From contig NADL03000076.1 of assembly GCA_002205965.3 (NCBI GenBank), forward strand, positions 1-64,000: 64,000 bases of DNA, read 5' to 3'. Position 1 is the first letter of the stretch. Each line of letters starts with the position of its first letter. Below, piece after piece: positions 26,489 through 37,922 of the stretch. Position numbers and translations under genes: made by a program. This stretch comes from Kappaphycus alvarezii (Eukaryota; Rhodophyta; Florideophyceae; Gigartinales; Solieriaceae). The notes beneath the pieces were generated by a model. It was not told the DNA's origin and searched no databases. It saw nothing but the letters and a program-made list of their open reading frames with translations.

Positions 26489-26594
26489 TCTCAAAGGAAC
26501 CAAGACAGCCTGTCCCACCGACAGACCAGTATAAAAAGCCGTCGTCGCAACACACGCTAGCATAGAGTAAAGGGTATCGCTCTACCAACTCACA
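26489..26594 (+). repeat. Copia A 5' LTR
   Basis: About 106 bp, almost identical to the 3' LTR over shared parts (agcctgtcccaccgacagac, the TATA-like tataaaa, ctaccaactcaca). It is shorter than its partner. The flanking GGTTT supports the left boundary. Confidence 0.7.
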
Positions 26595-29500
26595 GATTAT
26601 GGGCAACAAAGCGTATTCCACTGCGACGCACCCCGATCACACGAGGTATACAAATCCATCCTAGACCCGCCTTTGTCTGCACACCTCCGCACTCGCCTTG
26701 CCTCTCACCGCACCCCAAGAGCAATCAGGGCCGACAACAGGGCAAATCAAGCACCCTTCGCCGGGCTTACACAAGAACTCTTACGTCTTACCAGACAAAC
26801 CGCAACAGACCGCCAACCGCCGTATCACCTCCTACCGACACGCGTCCATCCAACAATGGACCACATATCCATCCCCAGAATAGCCACTCTGCACAAAGAC
26901 AACTACGCCCCGTGGATCCTCTCTATCTATGGCGCCGCAGCCTCGATAGATGCCACCACCCAGGTCATGGAAGAACCGATCCCCCCACTGACCGGCCGCT
27001 CTCCACATATTCGAAAAGAAACAAGCCATTCTGATCAGCGCCCTGATCGACTCGATCCCTGCCGACATAGCAGCCCTGGTCATCCGCCGCAATGTCCGCC
27101 CCACACCGAGCCAACTCATATCCGCTGTCACCAGCTACCTGGACGACGCTCAAGACAACGATCACCGCCACTTTAAAAGCGCTTGCCGAAAGCACCACAT
27201 TCCAGGCAGGCATGACCGTGGTCGAAAACCTAACGGCCTATGAAAGCATCCCGGCGAAGATGCTTGCCGCGAACTACCCTGGCATTGACAACCCGACCAC
27301 AACCGTGGACTTCATGATAGACGGCCTCCAACACAATCCGGATCTGCATCCTGTAGCCATGCTCATGTTTCACTCCAAACCGAAAGACCCGAACGACTTC
27401 GCTCAGAGGCTTACCGGCTTGTTACGCTTCACTCCACACGGTGGTGCTGGGCCTGCCACACCCACCCGCCGAATCAAGACACCACAGCCGCAGCAATACA
27501 TGAAATCCTAAAGCAACTACGGTCTCTGCGCTCCGCTATCAAAGCCACTCAACCAGCCCCAATTCAAACCCTGCCAACATCACATAATTCTGGGATCCCC
27601 AACCCCAGACACACCGACGAGCAATGCCGAGATGCTAACCACCCCAAAAACAAGAAAATCAAAGCTTCTGCAAAGCAAGCTGGTGCCAATTACGCAGACA
27701 TCATGCAACAAATCACTGACCTGATTTCAGACAACACGACTGACCACGCGGACAAAGCTGCTGACTGGGAGCACGGTACGTTTGTTATTGATTCCGCCGC
27801 TAACCCCACACTCCTCACCCACACGACAACACGTCCCAACCCCTCAACTCACCAATCCCCACATCCACCGCACCAATGATGACACATTTTGCACTCACTT
27901 TGCATGAAGAACATCCAGCCGACCAAGAATAGCCAAATACGGCTCCCGCGCTCATCAACCCAGCGCTCAAGGCCAATCTGCTATCCGTCCACTCGTTCAC
28001 CACCAAATATGGTCCGGTCTCATCACGCGCAAGGCCGCCTTCCTATTCGACACCACCTCGACAAGGCCCGCTCTCCTTGCCACCGCACGTGGCAACAGCG
28101 CCGAAATGCATACGTCCTCAAGCCCACAGATGAAATAAAACCAGCCATGCTCGTCTAGCCGGCATCTCCCCCCTAAGTGCACGTAAAACCAAACGCGCAC
28201 CACGCACTGGCAACGGCCCGCCCACACACCTCACTACACGCATCCCAGCGTTCACAAGACACCCGCAACCCCGACCACCACGGCCGCCCCGAACCACAAC
28301 CCCACCCCGCCGCAACCGTCCGACCGTATCCACCTCAAAGCCCAAACCCCGCAAACCACCCCGCCTACCCACCAAGCCCCTCACGCCGTCCGCAGAAGAC
28401 CTACACAAATGGCATCTCATACTTACCACGCGTCACCCACCACCATGTAAACCATGGCCAAGCATGGGACCCTAGCCATCCTCCCCCTACCCTCCGACGC
28501 AACCCATCGCCGATCCATGCATCCCATGCCGACATGCCAAATACGAAAGGCAGCCCACACCCACAACAACAAAACTACACTATAGGCACGTGTCAGCACA
28601 GACACATGCGGACCTATCAAACCGCCATCCAAACATGGCAACCTGCATTTCCTCACATTCATCGACGCCCAAAGTCGACACTCACAGTCTACATGCTCCG
28701 CAACAGGCAACAGGTTCAATGGTTTACACCGATCCATATGGCCTTAATCAACACTGCCACGGCTTCTACCCCCACACTGTCCGCGTCGACAATGCAAAAG
28801 AGTTCCTATCCGAAAGCATGCAACAACTATTCCACCGGAACGGCACAACTGTGAAAACCAGGACCCCTACCAACCGCAGGAAAACTCACGCGCCGAGCGA
28901 ATCAACCTAACTCTCATGAACGGCGTGCGAGCCGCCCTCACCACAGCAAATCTACCACTGCCATTCTGGGAGGATGCCCTCAAAGACGTGGTATACAAAT
29001 ACAATCTCATCCCGCACTCCGCTACCCACCAGGCACCGTCCAAACTCTGGCACTCCGCCAAGCCCCAACCCAAGCGCTTTTTGTCTTTGGCCAGTACGGA
29101 CACGTACCCATCCACCAACCCAAAGGAAAACTCGACCCCCGTGCCATACTCGTCCGGTACATGCACCCCATCGACGACTCCGTTTGCGCGTATGGAACCC
29201 ACTACCGACTCCTACCTCCAAGTCAGAGCCAAAGACTTCAAACCATACGAACCACGCCAAGATCCGTCCCGCACAACAACAGCGCGTTTCAACTGTCCCC
29301 CAACGACCCCCCTCCACCCCAACCACCGCCAAGCCAGAGAATTCGCCGACGCCGCCGAATGGGTGGATCCCACAACAAAGAGCTGGACACATTGGAACGA
29401 GAGAACACCTTCAAATGGGTGCACAACAAGCGAATTCGAAGTCCGCCAAAGTCATACCTCAAAAATGACCTACCGCTACAAACACTCACCCACATGGACA

Positions 29501-30966
29501 CTAGACCGCAAAAGGCGATGCTCCGTCCGTGGAGACCAAATGAAACCATACTTGCATTACAACCCGGAACTCACCACTACATATATGACCGAAAAAACCA
29601 CCATTCGAGTCCTCCTCGCCACGGCAGCATACCACAGATGGAAAATTGGACACTTCGATATTGCGGCAGCCTACCTGCAAGAACACTACCAACACGAAAA
29701 CCAGTGTATGTCAGGGAGCATCCTCGATTCGACGCACGTCCAACACTCCCACCACAGACGTTCTAGCAGAAACTATATGGAACACCCCCGCGGCGCACAC
29801 CTACTTCCACGGACTGGCAACCCACCTCCGCTCACATGGATACCTCCAAAGCCACTCCGACCCCTGCCTGTTCTACAAACATCACAACAACGCACCCATC
29901 CTCATTGCTGTCAGCATGGACGACTTCCTCCCAGTGTCGCCGTCCCAACAGAATATAGAAGACCTTTTCACCGTCCTCAAAAGAAATACAAGATATCCAA
30001 CCTCGGATTCCCCACGACGTACCTAAAATGGAACATCAACAAAGCCCCACAGGGCCACATACACATATCACAACCCCACGTGATCCAAGCCCTCCTGCAC
30101 CGCACACGCATGACGCACTGCAAACCCAGATCTACTCCCATCCCCGAAACCAAATTGGAACCACGCCACTACAGCTCACCCACTTCCCCAAGATCAGACA
30201 AAACTCTTCCAATCCATACTGGGAGACTTACGATATCTTACTGATAGCACCCAGTCAGATATCCAATTTGCGGCAAACAAGCTAGCGGAACACATGCACA
30301 AGCCAACCACAGAACATAACCGCATCCTCCGCTGGCTCCTTCAGTATGTCAATGCCACAAAAACGCGTGGAATACTGTACCGCACGAACACCCACCTCCG
30401 CACACCAGCCCACCCCATCACGACATACACTGACGCCGACTTTGCCAAGTTATCTACTCGCCGCTCGAGAACAGGAATATACACATTGCATACGGATCCC
30501 CCGTGGCCTGGCGCAGCTCCAAGCAACATACGGTCGCCAAATCCACTTGCGAAGCGGAATACTTGGCGGCATCCGACGCCGTGCAGGAAACTCAATGGCT
30601 GCGCCGGCTGGTGGCAGACTGTCAACAACCGACCCACCGAGCAACAAAAGTGTTAATAGACAACACAACCACAATTCAAATCGCCAAAAATGTTGCCCCC
30701 ACGAAACGGCGAAAACTCATCGACATCGCTCACCACCATCTTGTCGATCACGTAAGCAAGAAAACTATCACCGTCCACTACGTCAATCCAACCACAACGC
30801 AGCAGACATGTTTACCAAAGCTCTCGGCAAAAGGAAGATCGCCATGCACTGCAACCAACTCAACATCGGCCCCCACCCAGACCCCCAACCCGACGAACCT
30901 ACGCCATTCGACACCCACCCCACCCAGCCCTCCAATCTTGCATTCCAGCCATCGTTTTCACGGGAC

Positions 30967-31120
30967 TGTCAAAGGAACCAAGACAAACAAATAAAACGAG
31001 AATCGAATACAAGCTAACCGAAGAAACCTAGACAGCCTGTCCCACCGACAGACCAGTATAAAAGCCGTCGTCGCAACACACGCTAGCATAGAGTAAAGGG
31101 TATTGGTCTACCAACTCACA
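30967..31120 (+). repeat. Copia A 3' LTR
   Basis: About 154 bp, beginning TGTCAAAGG and ending CTCACA, followed at once by the second GGTTT. The RNase H coding end lies about 140 bp upstream. Confidence 0.75.
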
Positions 31121-31363
31121 GGTTTTATGTGCCTAACAGACACGAGTTACGAGGCTTTATAATAAAAAATAAGAATTGCTCTTATCCTTACCAATCACCT
31201 ACCTCTATCTTCAACCGCTTTGCAACTCCCTTCTACATAATCTCCCCCTACAGTTGAGACTATTAGCCCCTACGGTACGCCTTCAAGAATAATATTACCA
31301 TTGCAGGGAATACAGACTGAATGGACTTCCTGGAGGATTACTAATTCAAAGCAGAGTAGAGGC

Positions 31364-31653
31364 CTCGCGTAAAGAATGTAGCAGCAGAATACATCCCTGA
31401 AGTGGTCTCTTCCGGCCTCCAAGCTGCCTCCGATACCAATGGAGACGAACTTATCACTGTGTTGAACTCTGTCAATGTCGGGGGGGCGTTCGTGGAGCAC
31501 TTTTTGCTAGAAGGTTCCCGCCACATGATAAGGATAATTATCATAGAACACGATGCAGTTAAGTGCCTCCCGATAAAAAATGCAGCAAAATATTTTAAAA
31601 TCAGAAGAAATCTTACCCAGCCGTACAAATATCTGTCCTATACCAACCATTAA
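31364..31653 (+). CDS. Unrecognised open frame, possible exon
   Basis: This frame is open from just after a TAG. It reads NVAAEYIPEVVSSG, then NSVNVGGAFVEHFLLEG and RIIIIEHDAVKC, and ends at a TAA at 31,651-31,653. The first Met is at 31,402. Amino-acid composition is protein-like rather than low complexity. No domain is recognised. It is convergent with the minus frame at 31,660-31,995, with only 6 bp between the two ends. It could be a 3' exon (a possible acceptor tag lies at the start) or a remnant. The opposite frame 31,341-31,628 is probably its shadow. Confidence 0.35.
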
Positions 31654-31659
31654 GGACAA

Positions 31660-31995
31660 TTAGCTGATTTGTTTGATATCGAGAATAAATTTTTGAGCTT
31701 GTCGAATCATATCCTGGGGTTCTTCTTCCTGCAGAAGTAGGTCAAAGTATTTCTGCTTGGCTTCCGCGTAGTTCTTCTTTGCTTCTACGAGGTGTCGCTC
31801 ATACTCCAAGGTGTTGTAACAAAGGTCAAAGCCGATTTCTTCCAAATGTTGGAGGTGAGAGAGGTCCTTCTTCCCGTTGGCTCTAGAACCTATGACGGAG
31901 TGTTCATAGTAGAAGAAGAAATAAAGCCCATCGCTTGTGCTGTCAATCACTACCACGCTGGTGCCGCTGTTTTCTGTCCTACGCAAGAGTTCCAT
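31660..31995 (-). CDS. Unrecognised 111-residue protein with helical C-terminal half
   Basis: An open frame from an ATG at 31,995 to a stop at 31,660. The first 40 residues are beta-like (TSVVVIDSTSDGLYFFFYY). From about residue 45 the sequence is strongly charged and helical (LEYERHLVEAKKNYAEAKQK, then LLLQEEEPQDMIRQAQKF), suggesting a short coiled coil. Composition looks like a genuine protein. I recognise no family. It may be a whole small gene or the last exon of a larger one. It lies tail to tail with the plus frame ending at 31,653. Confidence 0.4.
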   Translation of the reverse strand: MELLRRTENSGTSVVVIDSTSDGLYFFFYYEHSVIGSRANGKKDLSHLQHLEEIGFDLCYNTLEYERHLVEAKKNYAEAKQKYFDLLLQEEEPQDMIRQAQKFILDIKQIS

Positions 31996-32079
31996 GAAAA
32001 GGGCGAGTATGGGAGGAAAGAATGTAAATCAGTAGAAAAAAGGGTAGTAGTGGTGGATAGAGAAGAGCGGCTCCCTCCA

Positions 32080-32215
32080 TCTTGATAGATGGTAGGGAGT
32101 AAATTCCACTTTCCTCTTGACAGGTGATAGAGAGATGCTTCTCTCACCCTCATGACAGATGATAGAGAGGATCATTCCCCTCCCTCCTGATAGAGAGTTC
32201 TACTCTGTAAACTAG
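32080..32215. repeat. Short imperfect tandem repeat of a gatagagag-like unit
   Basis: The unit ttgacaggtgatagagag and close variants (cttgatagatggtaggga, catgacagatgatagagag, cctgatagagag) recur four times, each followed by a pyrimidine-rich spacer. This is a degenerate minisatellite of about 40 bp period just outside the copia B 3' LTR. Confidence 0.55.
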
Positions 32216-32446
32216 AATTCCCCCTCTTCTGCCTCTTTCCATTATTTCTTGCACGTGCTGTGCCCACTAATAAACTATGCTACGGCAATGTACTGTACTG
32301 TATATTATCAGTCGCATTGCATGAAGACAGAAATTGTAGAAGACCCGATCGGAGCATTGTTAGAGAAAACACAATTGTAAGTGAAAGTACTTAACTATAC
32401 GTGTTCATTATTTGTCAGTTTTCCCATTCGCATGTTTCCAGACTGT

Positions 32447-32940
32447 CGTTAGAATCAGCTTGGTAAACTCGTTTACGATTCAGTGTAACATCATTGTGAT
32501 TGATCTAGAAAGGTTGGTGAACTGAAGTAGCCAAAAAAAATTCTAGTGGAAAGAATGCTTAGGGCGACCAGCTGCAGCTCACAACGGACTCATCAATGGC
32601 GCAGTGATAGTTCTAGTTCTTTTTTCTTGTTCTCTTCTACCCCCTCTCAAAACTCAGCGCGAGGAAGCTTGCTACTTCGGTGCACTTTGAGCTCAGCCCT
32701 GAGCGCAATTAAAGTGTCAGGAATGAAACAGCGACTCTTGCCTATGTACAGTATTACTCTCCGCTGTCGAAATACATCAAAGAGCGACCACAGAGACCTT
32801 TCGTAATTAGGTCACTTGACACATTGATAGCGTTTTTCCAGCGCCGTACTGTAGGGACCCAGCCAGTGCAAGCAAAAGAGCACACCCCCTTGTGTTCAGA
32901 ACACAATTTTGCTCTGCTTCGATTCCCCCTCAACCCATCA
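32447..32940 (-). repeat. Copia B 3' LTR (approximate limits)
   Basis: This aligns in order with 46,778-47,665: tgtcgttag, gcttggtaaactc, gccaaaaaaa, gtggaaagaatg, gcgaccagctgcagctcac, ggactcatc, gagctcagccctgagcgcaa and agtgtcagg. Identity looks near three quarters, so the two LTRs have had time to diverge. An open frame on the plus strand (32,824-33,180) overlaps its right end; it is proline-rich and unrecognised. Confidence 0.6.
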
Positions 32941-33302
32941 CGTGATTACCACGCCACAACAGCTCCGACCACTCCCGCAGATTCAGCTCCCGCCCCCTCC
33001 CCGAATAGCCTCACGCAAGCTCGATTGGATGAGATTGCAGGCCAACCTACCCTCCCCCAAGTACTGACCCAGCTAAGTATGCCTCATTTGAAGAAGTTAA
33101 ATGCACGTAAGGTCAAGAGTGGATCGCGTAGGGTACACATCCGAACGGATATTTCGCGCTTATCGCGGTTGATATGCTAGGATTCGTCGCTCCTCCGCTC
33201 TGATGGTTATCGTGAAGCCGCGACCACTTACTGCCGGGATCCTTGAGATACACTCAAAGTAAAACTGTGATAGCTCTCCTTGCTGACAAGATTTTACCAG
33301 AG

Positions 33303-34990
33303 TCAAGTCACAGCTTTACCTCGGATTATCCATTGCTTGGGCCGAATGTTGGGCTGTCTAGTTGCTACAACTGATCGCAGCATCGCTTGAGACATTCGTA
33401 TAGAAACTCCGTCGGCGATGTTCGTGGAGCTTCGAGTGAAACCGATATCTGAAATAGTCTTCTCGCGAAATCTTTCGCTTGTTGCGGCTATATCCGGCAA
33501 TTTCCGCTTCTCAGATGTGAAGAGGCTCTTTAAGATCACATCGAACAGAACTTGGCTGTCCGTGAGGAGTTGGACAGTGACGCTTCGTCTGAGTATTGCT
33601 GCGAGCGCCCTGAAATTTATATGGCGTAGTCGAACATATCGCAAAACGCGGTGACTTCACCTAAAATCGCCGACCGGTTGATTCGCCTTGCTTTGTAGGA
33701 CCTAAACGCGATCGTTACGACATTGTCACTTTCATCTGCAAGGATGAAATCACATATCCCAGATGGTAGTGGATGTTTTGATTGTCTGCAAAGTACGCAT
33801 CCACAAATCCAACAATCTTCAGCGATTCGCATTGAACTTGCAAAACTTCAGGGTATTCGGATTGTCCGTTGCGTACTTGATGGCCATATTTAGACGTCTG
33901 ATGTATTGCGCTAGTTTCTTTTTGAACATCTCCCGCGTACTCTGTGCTAATTTCCCGATTTCGCATAGGCAATCTGGCCTTGACTGCGGCAAACTTGGGA
34001 CTTTCATTCGCATAAATCGTGACTGTTCTAATGAGGCGCCCCGAAGAATACATCCCAGTTTCTGGAGGTAGTGGTGTAAATCCATCACTATTTCCCCATC
34101 CTGATGCTTCGTGAGCGAGAAAACCATATATTCGAACGGTAATGGAGAGACCTCTGCCATGTTAGAGGCCTTCGTGTTCTTTTGGTTAATTTTCGGAACT
34201 TCGCGTTTCCTGCACGTAGGAGGTTATCGACATATGTAACACTAAGTCTCATTGGGACCTCCCTCTACAGTTGAAAGCATAGTCAGGCATTCAGCTTGCA
34301 CTGATGCATGCGAAGCTCGTCGCGGTAATGTCGATCCAAGTAATATACCACAGTTCCCCTCCGTCACAAAGCGCATGTAACGGTGTGCAGGAGCTTCGGG
34401 CATGAGTGAGGTTATAGTTTGAACCCTGAAGTAGAGTTTTGAGGCACATTATCACGGCCGAGGGGTTCTGACGCCTGCAGATAGGCCTACCGAATGTGAG
34501 AAGACCACACGTCAAATCTCCAGATGGCAGCGAGGGCGAGCAATAGCAGGGCCTACTGCGGTTTGAGAGTTGTGCCGGTATGCACCATTGATTCCTTACA
34601 TTTTTCTTTAGGTACTCCGATCACGTACCTCGCCTTTTCCTTTGTTCGGCCATCCAAGGTCGACTTAATGGCCAAGACCAAACGCTCTGGGAGGATGTTG
34701 GCGTCTGTTGGGACCTTTTCTTTCAGTACCACCTTAAACGTGCCCCGTTCAATTAAGCCTAGTACCTTATCCAACTGTGCTTGACGCATTCCATTGCTGT
34801 GTGCACGGTCGTCTTCCGACTCTAGAACCTCCGTCACAAATATAACTTTCTCGTGGAACGTCTGAAGTTGGGACATTACAGGCTCTAAATTAACTAGAAA
34901 CGAGGCGAAAAGAACATAAGTCGGAAATAACGGCTGAACCTGTGCCAGATTGAACAGATAAGCGGGCTCAACCTTAATATCGCGCACTAC
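33303..34990 (-). mobile_element. Copia B RT and RNase H region (fossil)
   Basis: Reading down from 34,990, the copia RT start (LGLIERGTFKVVLKEKVP, then ERLVLAIK and KARYVIGV) is followed by a mid-RT trace (LHALCDGGELWYIT) near 34,370 and a stretch with QKLGCILRG and LNMAIKYATDN at 33,820-34,160. RNase H motifs (FVDAYFADN, LGYVISS, LLTDSQVLFDV, STNIADGVS) occur at 33,310-33,850. The order is that of a normal copia pol. It has several breaks. The right side ends at the GTTAC where the gypsy element inserted. Confidence 0.7.
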
Positions 34991-35002
34991 ACAAGTCTCT
35001 TG

Positions 35003-35007
35003 GTTAC
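35003..35007. repeat. Target-site duplication of the gypsy element, left copy (GTTAC)
   Basis: GTTAC precedes the LTR that starts at 35,008 and recurs at 42,501-42,505, directly after the other LTR. It marks the exact insertion point within copia B. Confidence 0.9.
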
Positions 35008-35726
35008 TGATAGGGGTAAATCGGCGGGGAGGAGATCCTCAGAACCAATTACCCTGAGAAGGAGGTGTTGCGAGCGACAAAAGTGCTGCCGTGGTATTGT
35101 TGAACGAACAAAAGGGAGTGTATATAGAAGAGAGTTGAGAAAGCTACAAGCAGTATAAAAGGGGCAGGGTCTACCACTGACGCTCTGCGACCAGCGTAAG
35201 AAAACGTTTTCTTGGGTCTGAAGTTGACTCTCAACTTCCTACTACTCGGGACTTGGCTTGAAGTTGTCTGCCAACTTGCTTCACCTCCACTAAAGGAAGC
35301 AGTTTACTCGGCTTATATAGACTTTTGGCTACCCCAAAAGTCTCCAACAAACATACTAATAACCATAAAATGTATTCACGGTAATCGTGTGAACCAGAGA
35401 GACTATTAGAAGATATTTCCTCAAGGTAAATATCTAGGTGCCATACCCATGCCAGCCACCCATCGGCCAGGGGTGGGAATTGATGTGGCCATTATATAGA
35501 CCTTTCAGAGCTACTTGTAGTATCACCCACAACCTGGAACTGTACTGACATCTACTATGACAGCGTGTCCTAAAATGAAAAAATCAGCCGACGAATTTGC
35601 CACACTCACCCAAATTAAAAATATCTTGCAAATTCAAAAACTGTAAAAATATCTTCCCAATTCCGATACTGTATACAATCATGGTCCTCATCTAGATTTT
35701 TTTCGTGCGCGAATTTGCGCACATCA
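35008..35726 (-). repeat. Gypsy 3' LTR
   Basis: 719 bp. On the plus strand it begins tgataggggtaaatcggc and ends gcgcacatca. In element sense a TATA-like TATATAATGG lies near 35,490. It is almost identical to 41,786-42,500. Confidence 0.92.
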
Positions 35727-35759
35727 CGCCCTCTCGCTCAAGACGAACGTCCCGACTCG

Positions 35760-36488
35760 TCACTGCTCTTCTTCTGCTTCCGTTAGTGTTCGCTGTCTTA
35801 TTGATAAAATGTATGGTCTCTCAAACGGGTACGGATGCAACTGATTACCAATATGATGCTCTAAAAAGTAGGTTCGCATTACTGGTACCTCACTTTGTAG
35901 CATAGCCTCATATATTGGTTTGATCACATCGAGGTGGGGTTGAATACATTCTTCTTCCGTGACTCTTCCGAATCTTCCAAGAGTGAAAAAATATATGTGA
36001 TATGCAAACTCTTCTGGAAGATGCCGGAGGAATGGATGTCGATAAGAAAAGAAGACGCGCATCATCAAGAACGAATCTTCGTAAGATAAGTGCGGTCCAT
36101 GTAGCGCCCTAAAACATAAACAGATGCTTATCATGAAATAAGAAATGACCTGCGCATCGTTCGCATCCTCGGAGATATTGCGCAGCCAAAAAGATAATCT
36201 TCTTCTTCCGACTGTATGCTGTGCATGGTTGTGAAGGAGAGCTAGAGATGAAGTTGTGGTGGACGGTCCCGATGAATGGCCGCGACCAGCTCCTGACGTA
36301 CTGGGACCTGCACGAGGTCCTCTCGGGGGACGACCGGAACCTCTTCTGGGCGGGTTGTTGTCTCCTGAAGGTCCTCCTCTGGTCATCATCACTGCTTCAG
36401 GAGGATCCTCGCCGCCTCCAACGTTCCCAATTTGTGGCGGAGAAACGTAAGGTTCCCATAGAGGATACGGGACCAGCCTGTATTCCAT
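35760..36488 (-). mobile_element. Gypsy element downstream ORF with unknown domain
   Basis: A 242-residue open frame after the integrase, next to the 3' LTR. Its first third is low complexity (GGPSGDNNPPRRGSGRPP, TSGAGRGHSSGPSTTTS). The rest is a compact domain with ISICLCFRALHGPHL, MRVFFSYRHPF, YFFTLGRFGRV and HLDVIKPIYEAML. The same pattern occurs at the C-terminus of the integrase frame to its right. It has no signal peptide or membrane segment, so it does not look like an envelope protein. The position is that of an accessory ORF3 in some gypsy lineages. Function is unknown. Confidence 0.7.
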
Positions 36489-36511
36489 ATCCGGGGGTAA
36501 GGCGTAACCTC

Positions 36512-37922
36512 TCAGTCGACGTCTTGGTTGTTCTTGAGAAATACGTAAATTGGACGGATAATATTCAGATACGTTTGCGACAAGTCTCCAGCAGCTACCA
36601 TTCCATATCTTCCTATAGAGTAATGATATATTACCTCCACAAACTCTGGACCTGCTTCCGTGAACCTTCCGTTTTGGAATGAAAATAGAACTCTTATTAA
36701 TAGTCGGAAATCTTCTTCAGGTAGCAATGGTCCGTTCAACGTACGAAAACATAGGCATATATTAATGTAGAAATGGATGATTACGTGGAGTTCGTAGTAG
36801 TCCCGCGTAACCGAGATGATCCATTCCCAGGCCCTTTTTCCTCCCATAGGAATCATTCTATAGTTAAAGATGAGTATGCCCCGTGGTTGCGCATAGTCCT
36901 GTGTGAGAAGGAATTCTTCAGGCCTCTGATGGTAAGGGACCAGACGACGTGCATGGATGGCCCTCCTTGATCTCTTCCCTGAGCTTGAACAGAGCTGATA
37001 GTGCGGGTGTCTTTCCTCCGTGACGATGCAAGGGTTCGAGTACTTGGTTTGGAAGGCCGGCCACTTCACAGCCTGCTGCATTGCTTTTCCATGTACTACA
37101 AGTACTTTAGAGCCAACTGAAAAGGTTCTGACTGCAGGTTCTGCATCCTTATTTCTTGTCTGTGTTAGCGCGCGGTGTGATCTCCAGCCTTCGGTGGCCA
37201 GTAGTTCAACTTCCCTACTCTCTTCATCGATAATATTTGTTTCCATGTCTCTCTGTAACATTCTAGGAGCCCTTCCGTACATTAGCTCGAATGGTGAGCG
37301 TCCATTTCTTCCTCTTCTTCGACGGTAGCCGTATAACACTTTTGGTAAGGCATCTTCCCACTGGATTTCATTCTCCAACATAGTTTTCGATATTGCTCGT
37401 TTGATGGTTCCAACCATCCTCTCCGCTTTCCCGTTGGACATAGGAGCGTATGCGAGAACGGTCTTCAGCTGAATCCTTTCTCTTCCAAAAACGAAGCAGT
37501 GAAGTTGCAGTAAAACAAAGGGCGTTATCCGAGATGATCCTTTTTGGAAGACCAAACGGTTCAATTATTTCTTTTTCGATGAATCTCAGTACCACCTCAG
37601 CATTTGCCTCCTCGACTGCAACTGCTATTGGCCATCCAGTAAGATGTTCCACCCCTATAAGGAGATATTTGTTTCCGGAAGAAGTTTCCTTGAACGGGCC
37701 CGCGAAGTCAATTGAGAAGGTTTCAAAGAGACCGGAAACTGGAAAACTTAGAGTTGTCTTATACTTCCGTATTGGAGTGAATTTTTGGCAGTTGTCGCAG
37801 CTTTTCACGAAGTTATAGACGTCCTTATGGATACCGGGCCACCAGAATCTCTCAGTTACGAATTTTTTTTGTTCGAGATCCCAATGCCCTAGCTCATCAT
37901 GGAAAGTCCTCAAGATCTTCAT
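36512..37922 (-). mobile_element. Gypsy integrase region with fused C-terminal unknown domain
   Basis: The zinc-binding HHCC part (FHDELGHWDLEQKK, CDNCQKFTP) and the catalytic core (SIDFAGPF, RIISDNALCF, then NGKAERMVGTIKRAI) are clear, followed by a retroviral-type C-terminal region (SKVLVVHGKAMQ). Past the usual end the frame continues into about 90 residues with INICLCFRTLNGPLLP, IRVLFSFQ, YHYSIGRYGMV and YLNIIRPIYVFL. This matches the domain in the next ORF, so the element carries two copies in tandem, one fused to integrase. Confidence 0.85.

Larger units (their letters stand above)
26489..31120 (+). mobile_element. Copia (Ty1-type) LTR retrotransposon A, broken
   Basis: A 4.6 kb copia element. 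The LTRs lie at 26,489-26,594 and 30,967-31,120. They share the caaaggaaccaagac block, a TATA-like tataaaa and the end ctaccaactcaca, and differ in length. A gag-like start near 26,855 (HISIPR, NYAPW) resembles the short copia capsid type. A protease start (FVIDSAA) lies near 27,780. An integrase trace (VDNAKEFLSES) lies near 28,785, RT (FDIAAAYLQ, SMDDF) at about 29,580-30,020, and RNase H (YTDADFA, STCEAEYLAASD) at about 30,430-30,830, with a C-terminal DMFTKAL-like tail. The order gag-PR-IN-RT-RH is standard copia. The coding region has many breaks. The coding strand is strikingly rich in C and A and poor in G, unlike every neighbour, so it probably belongs to a lineage with its own mutation or codon bias. 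It is of moderate age. Confidence 0.85.

Noticed and set aside
26832-29695. Many long minus-strand frames across copia A
   Set aside because: Shadows of a C-rich coding strand; the G-rich complement has few stops.
28916-30244. 442-codon plus-strand frame as a separate host gene
   Set aside because: It lies wholly within copia A and reads as pieces of its integrase-to-RNase H region. Several overlapping plus frames are also open because of the C-rich composition.
35760-36488. Envelope gene for the gypsy element
   Set aside because: No signal peptide, membrane anchor or Cys-rich surface region is visible.
36221-37818. Plus-strand frames opposite the gypsy integrase
   Set aside because: Antisense shadows of clear integrase sequence.
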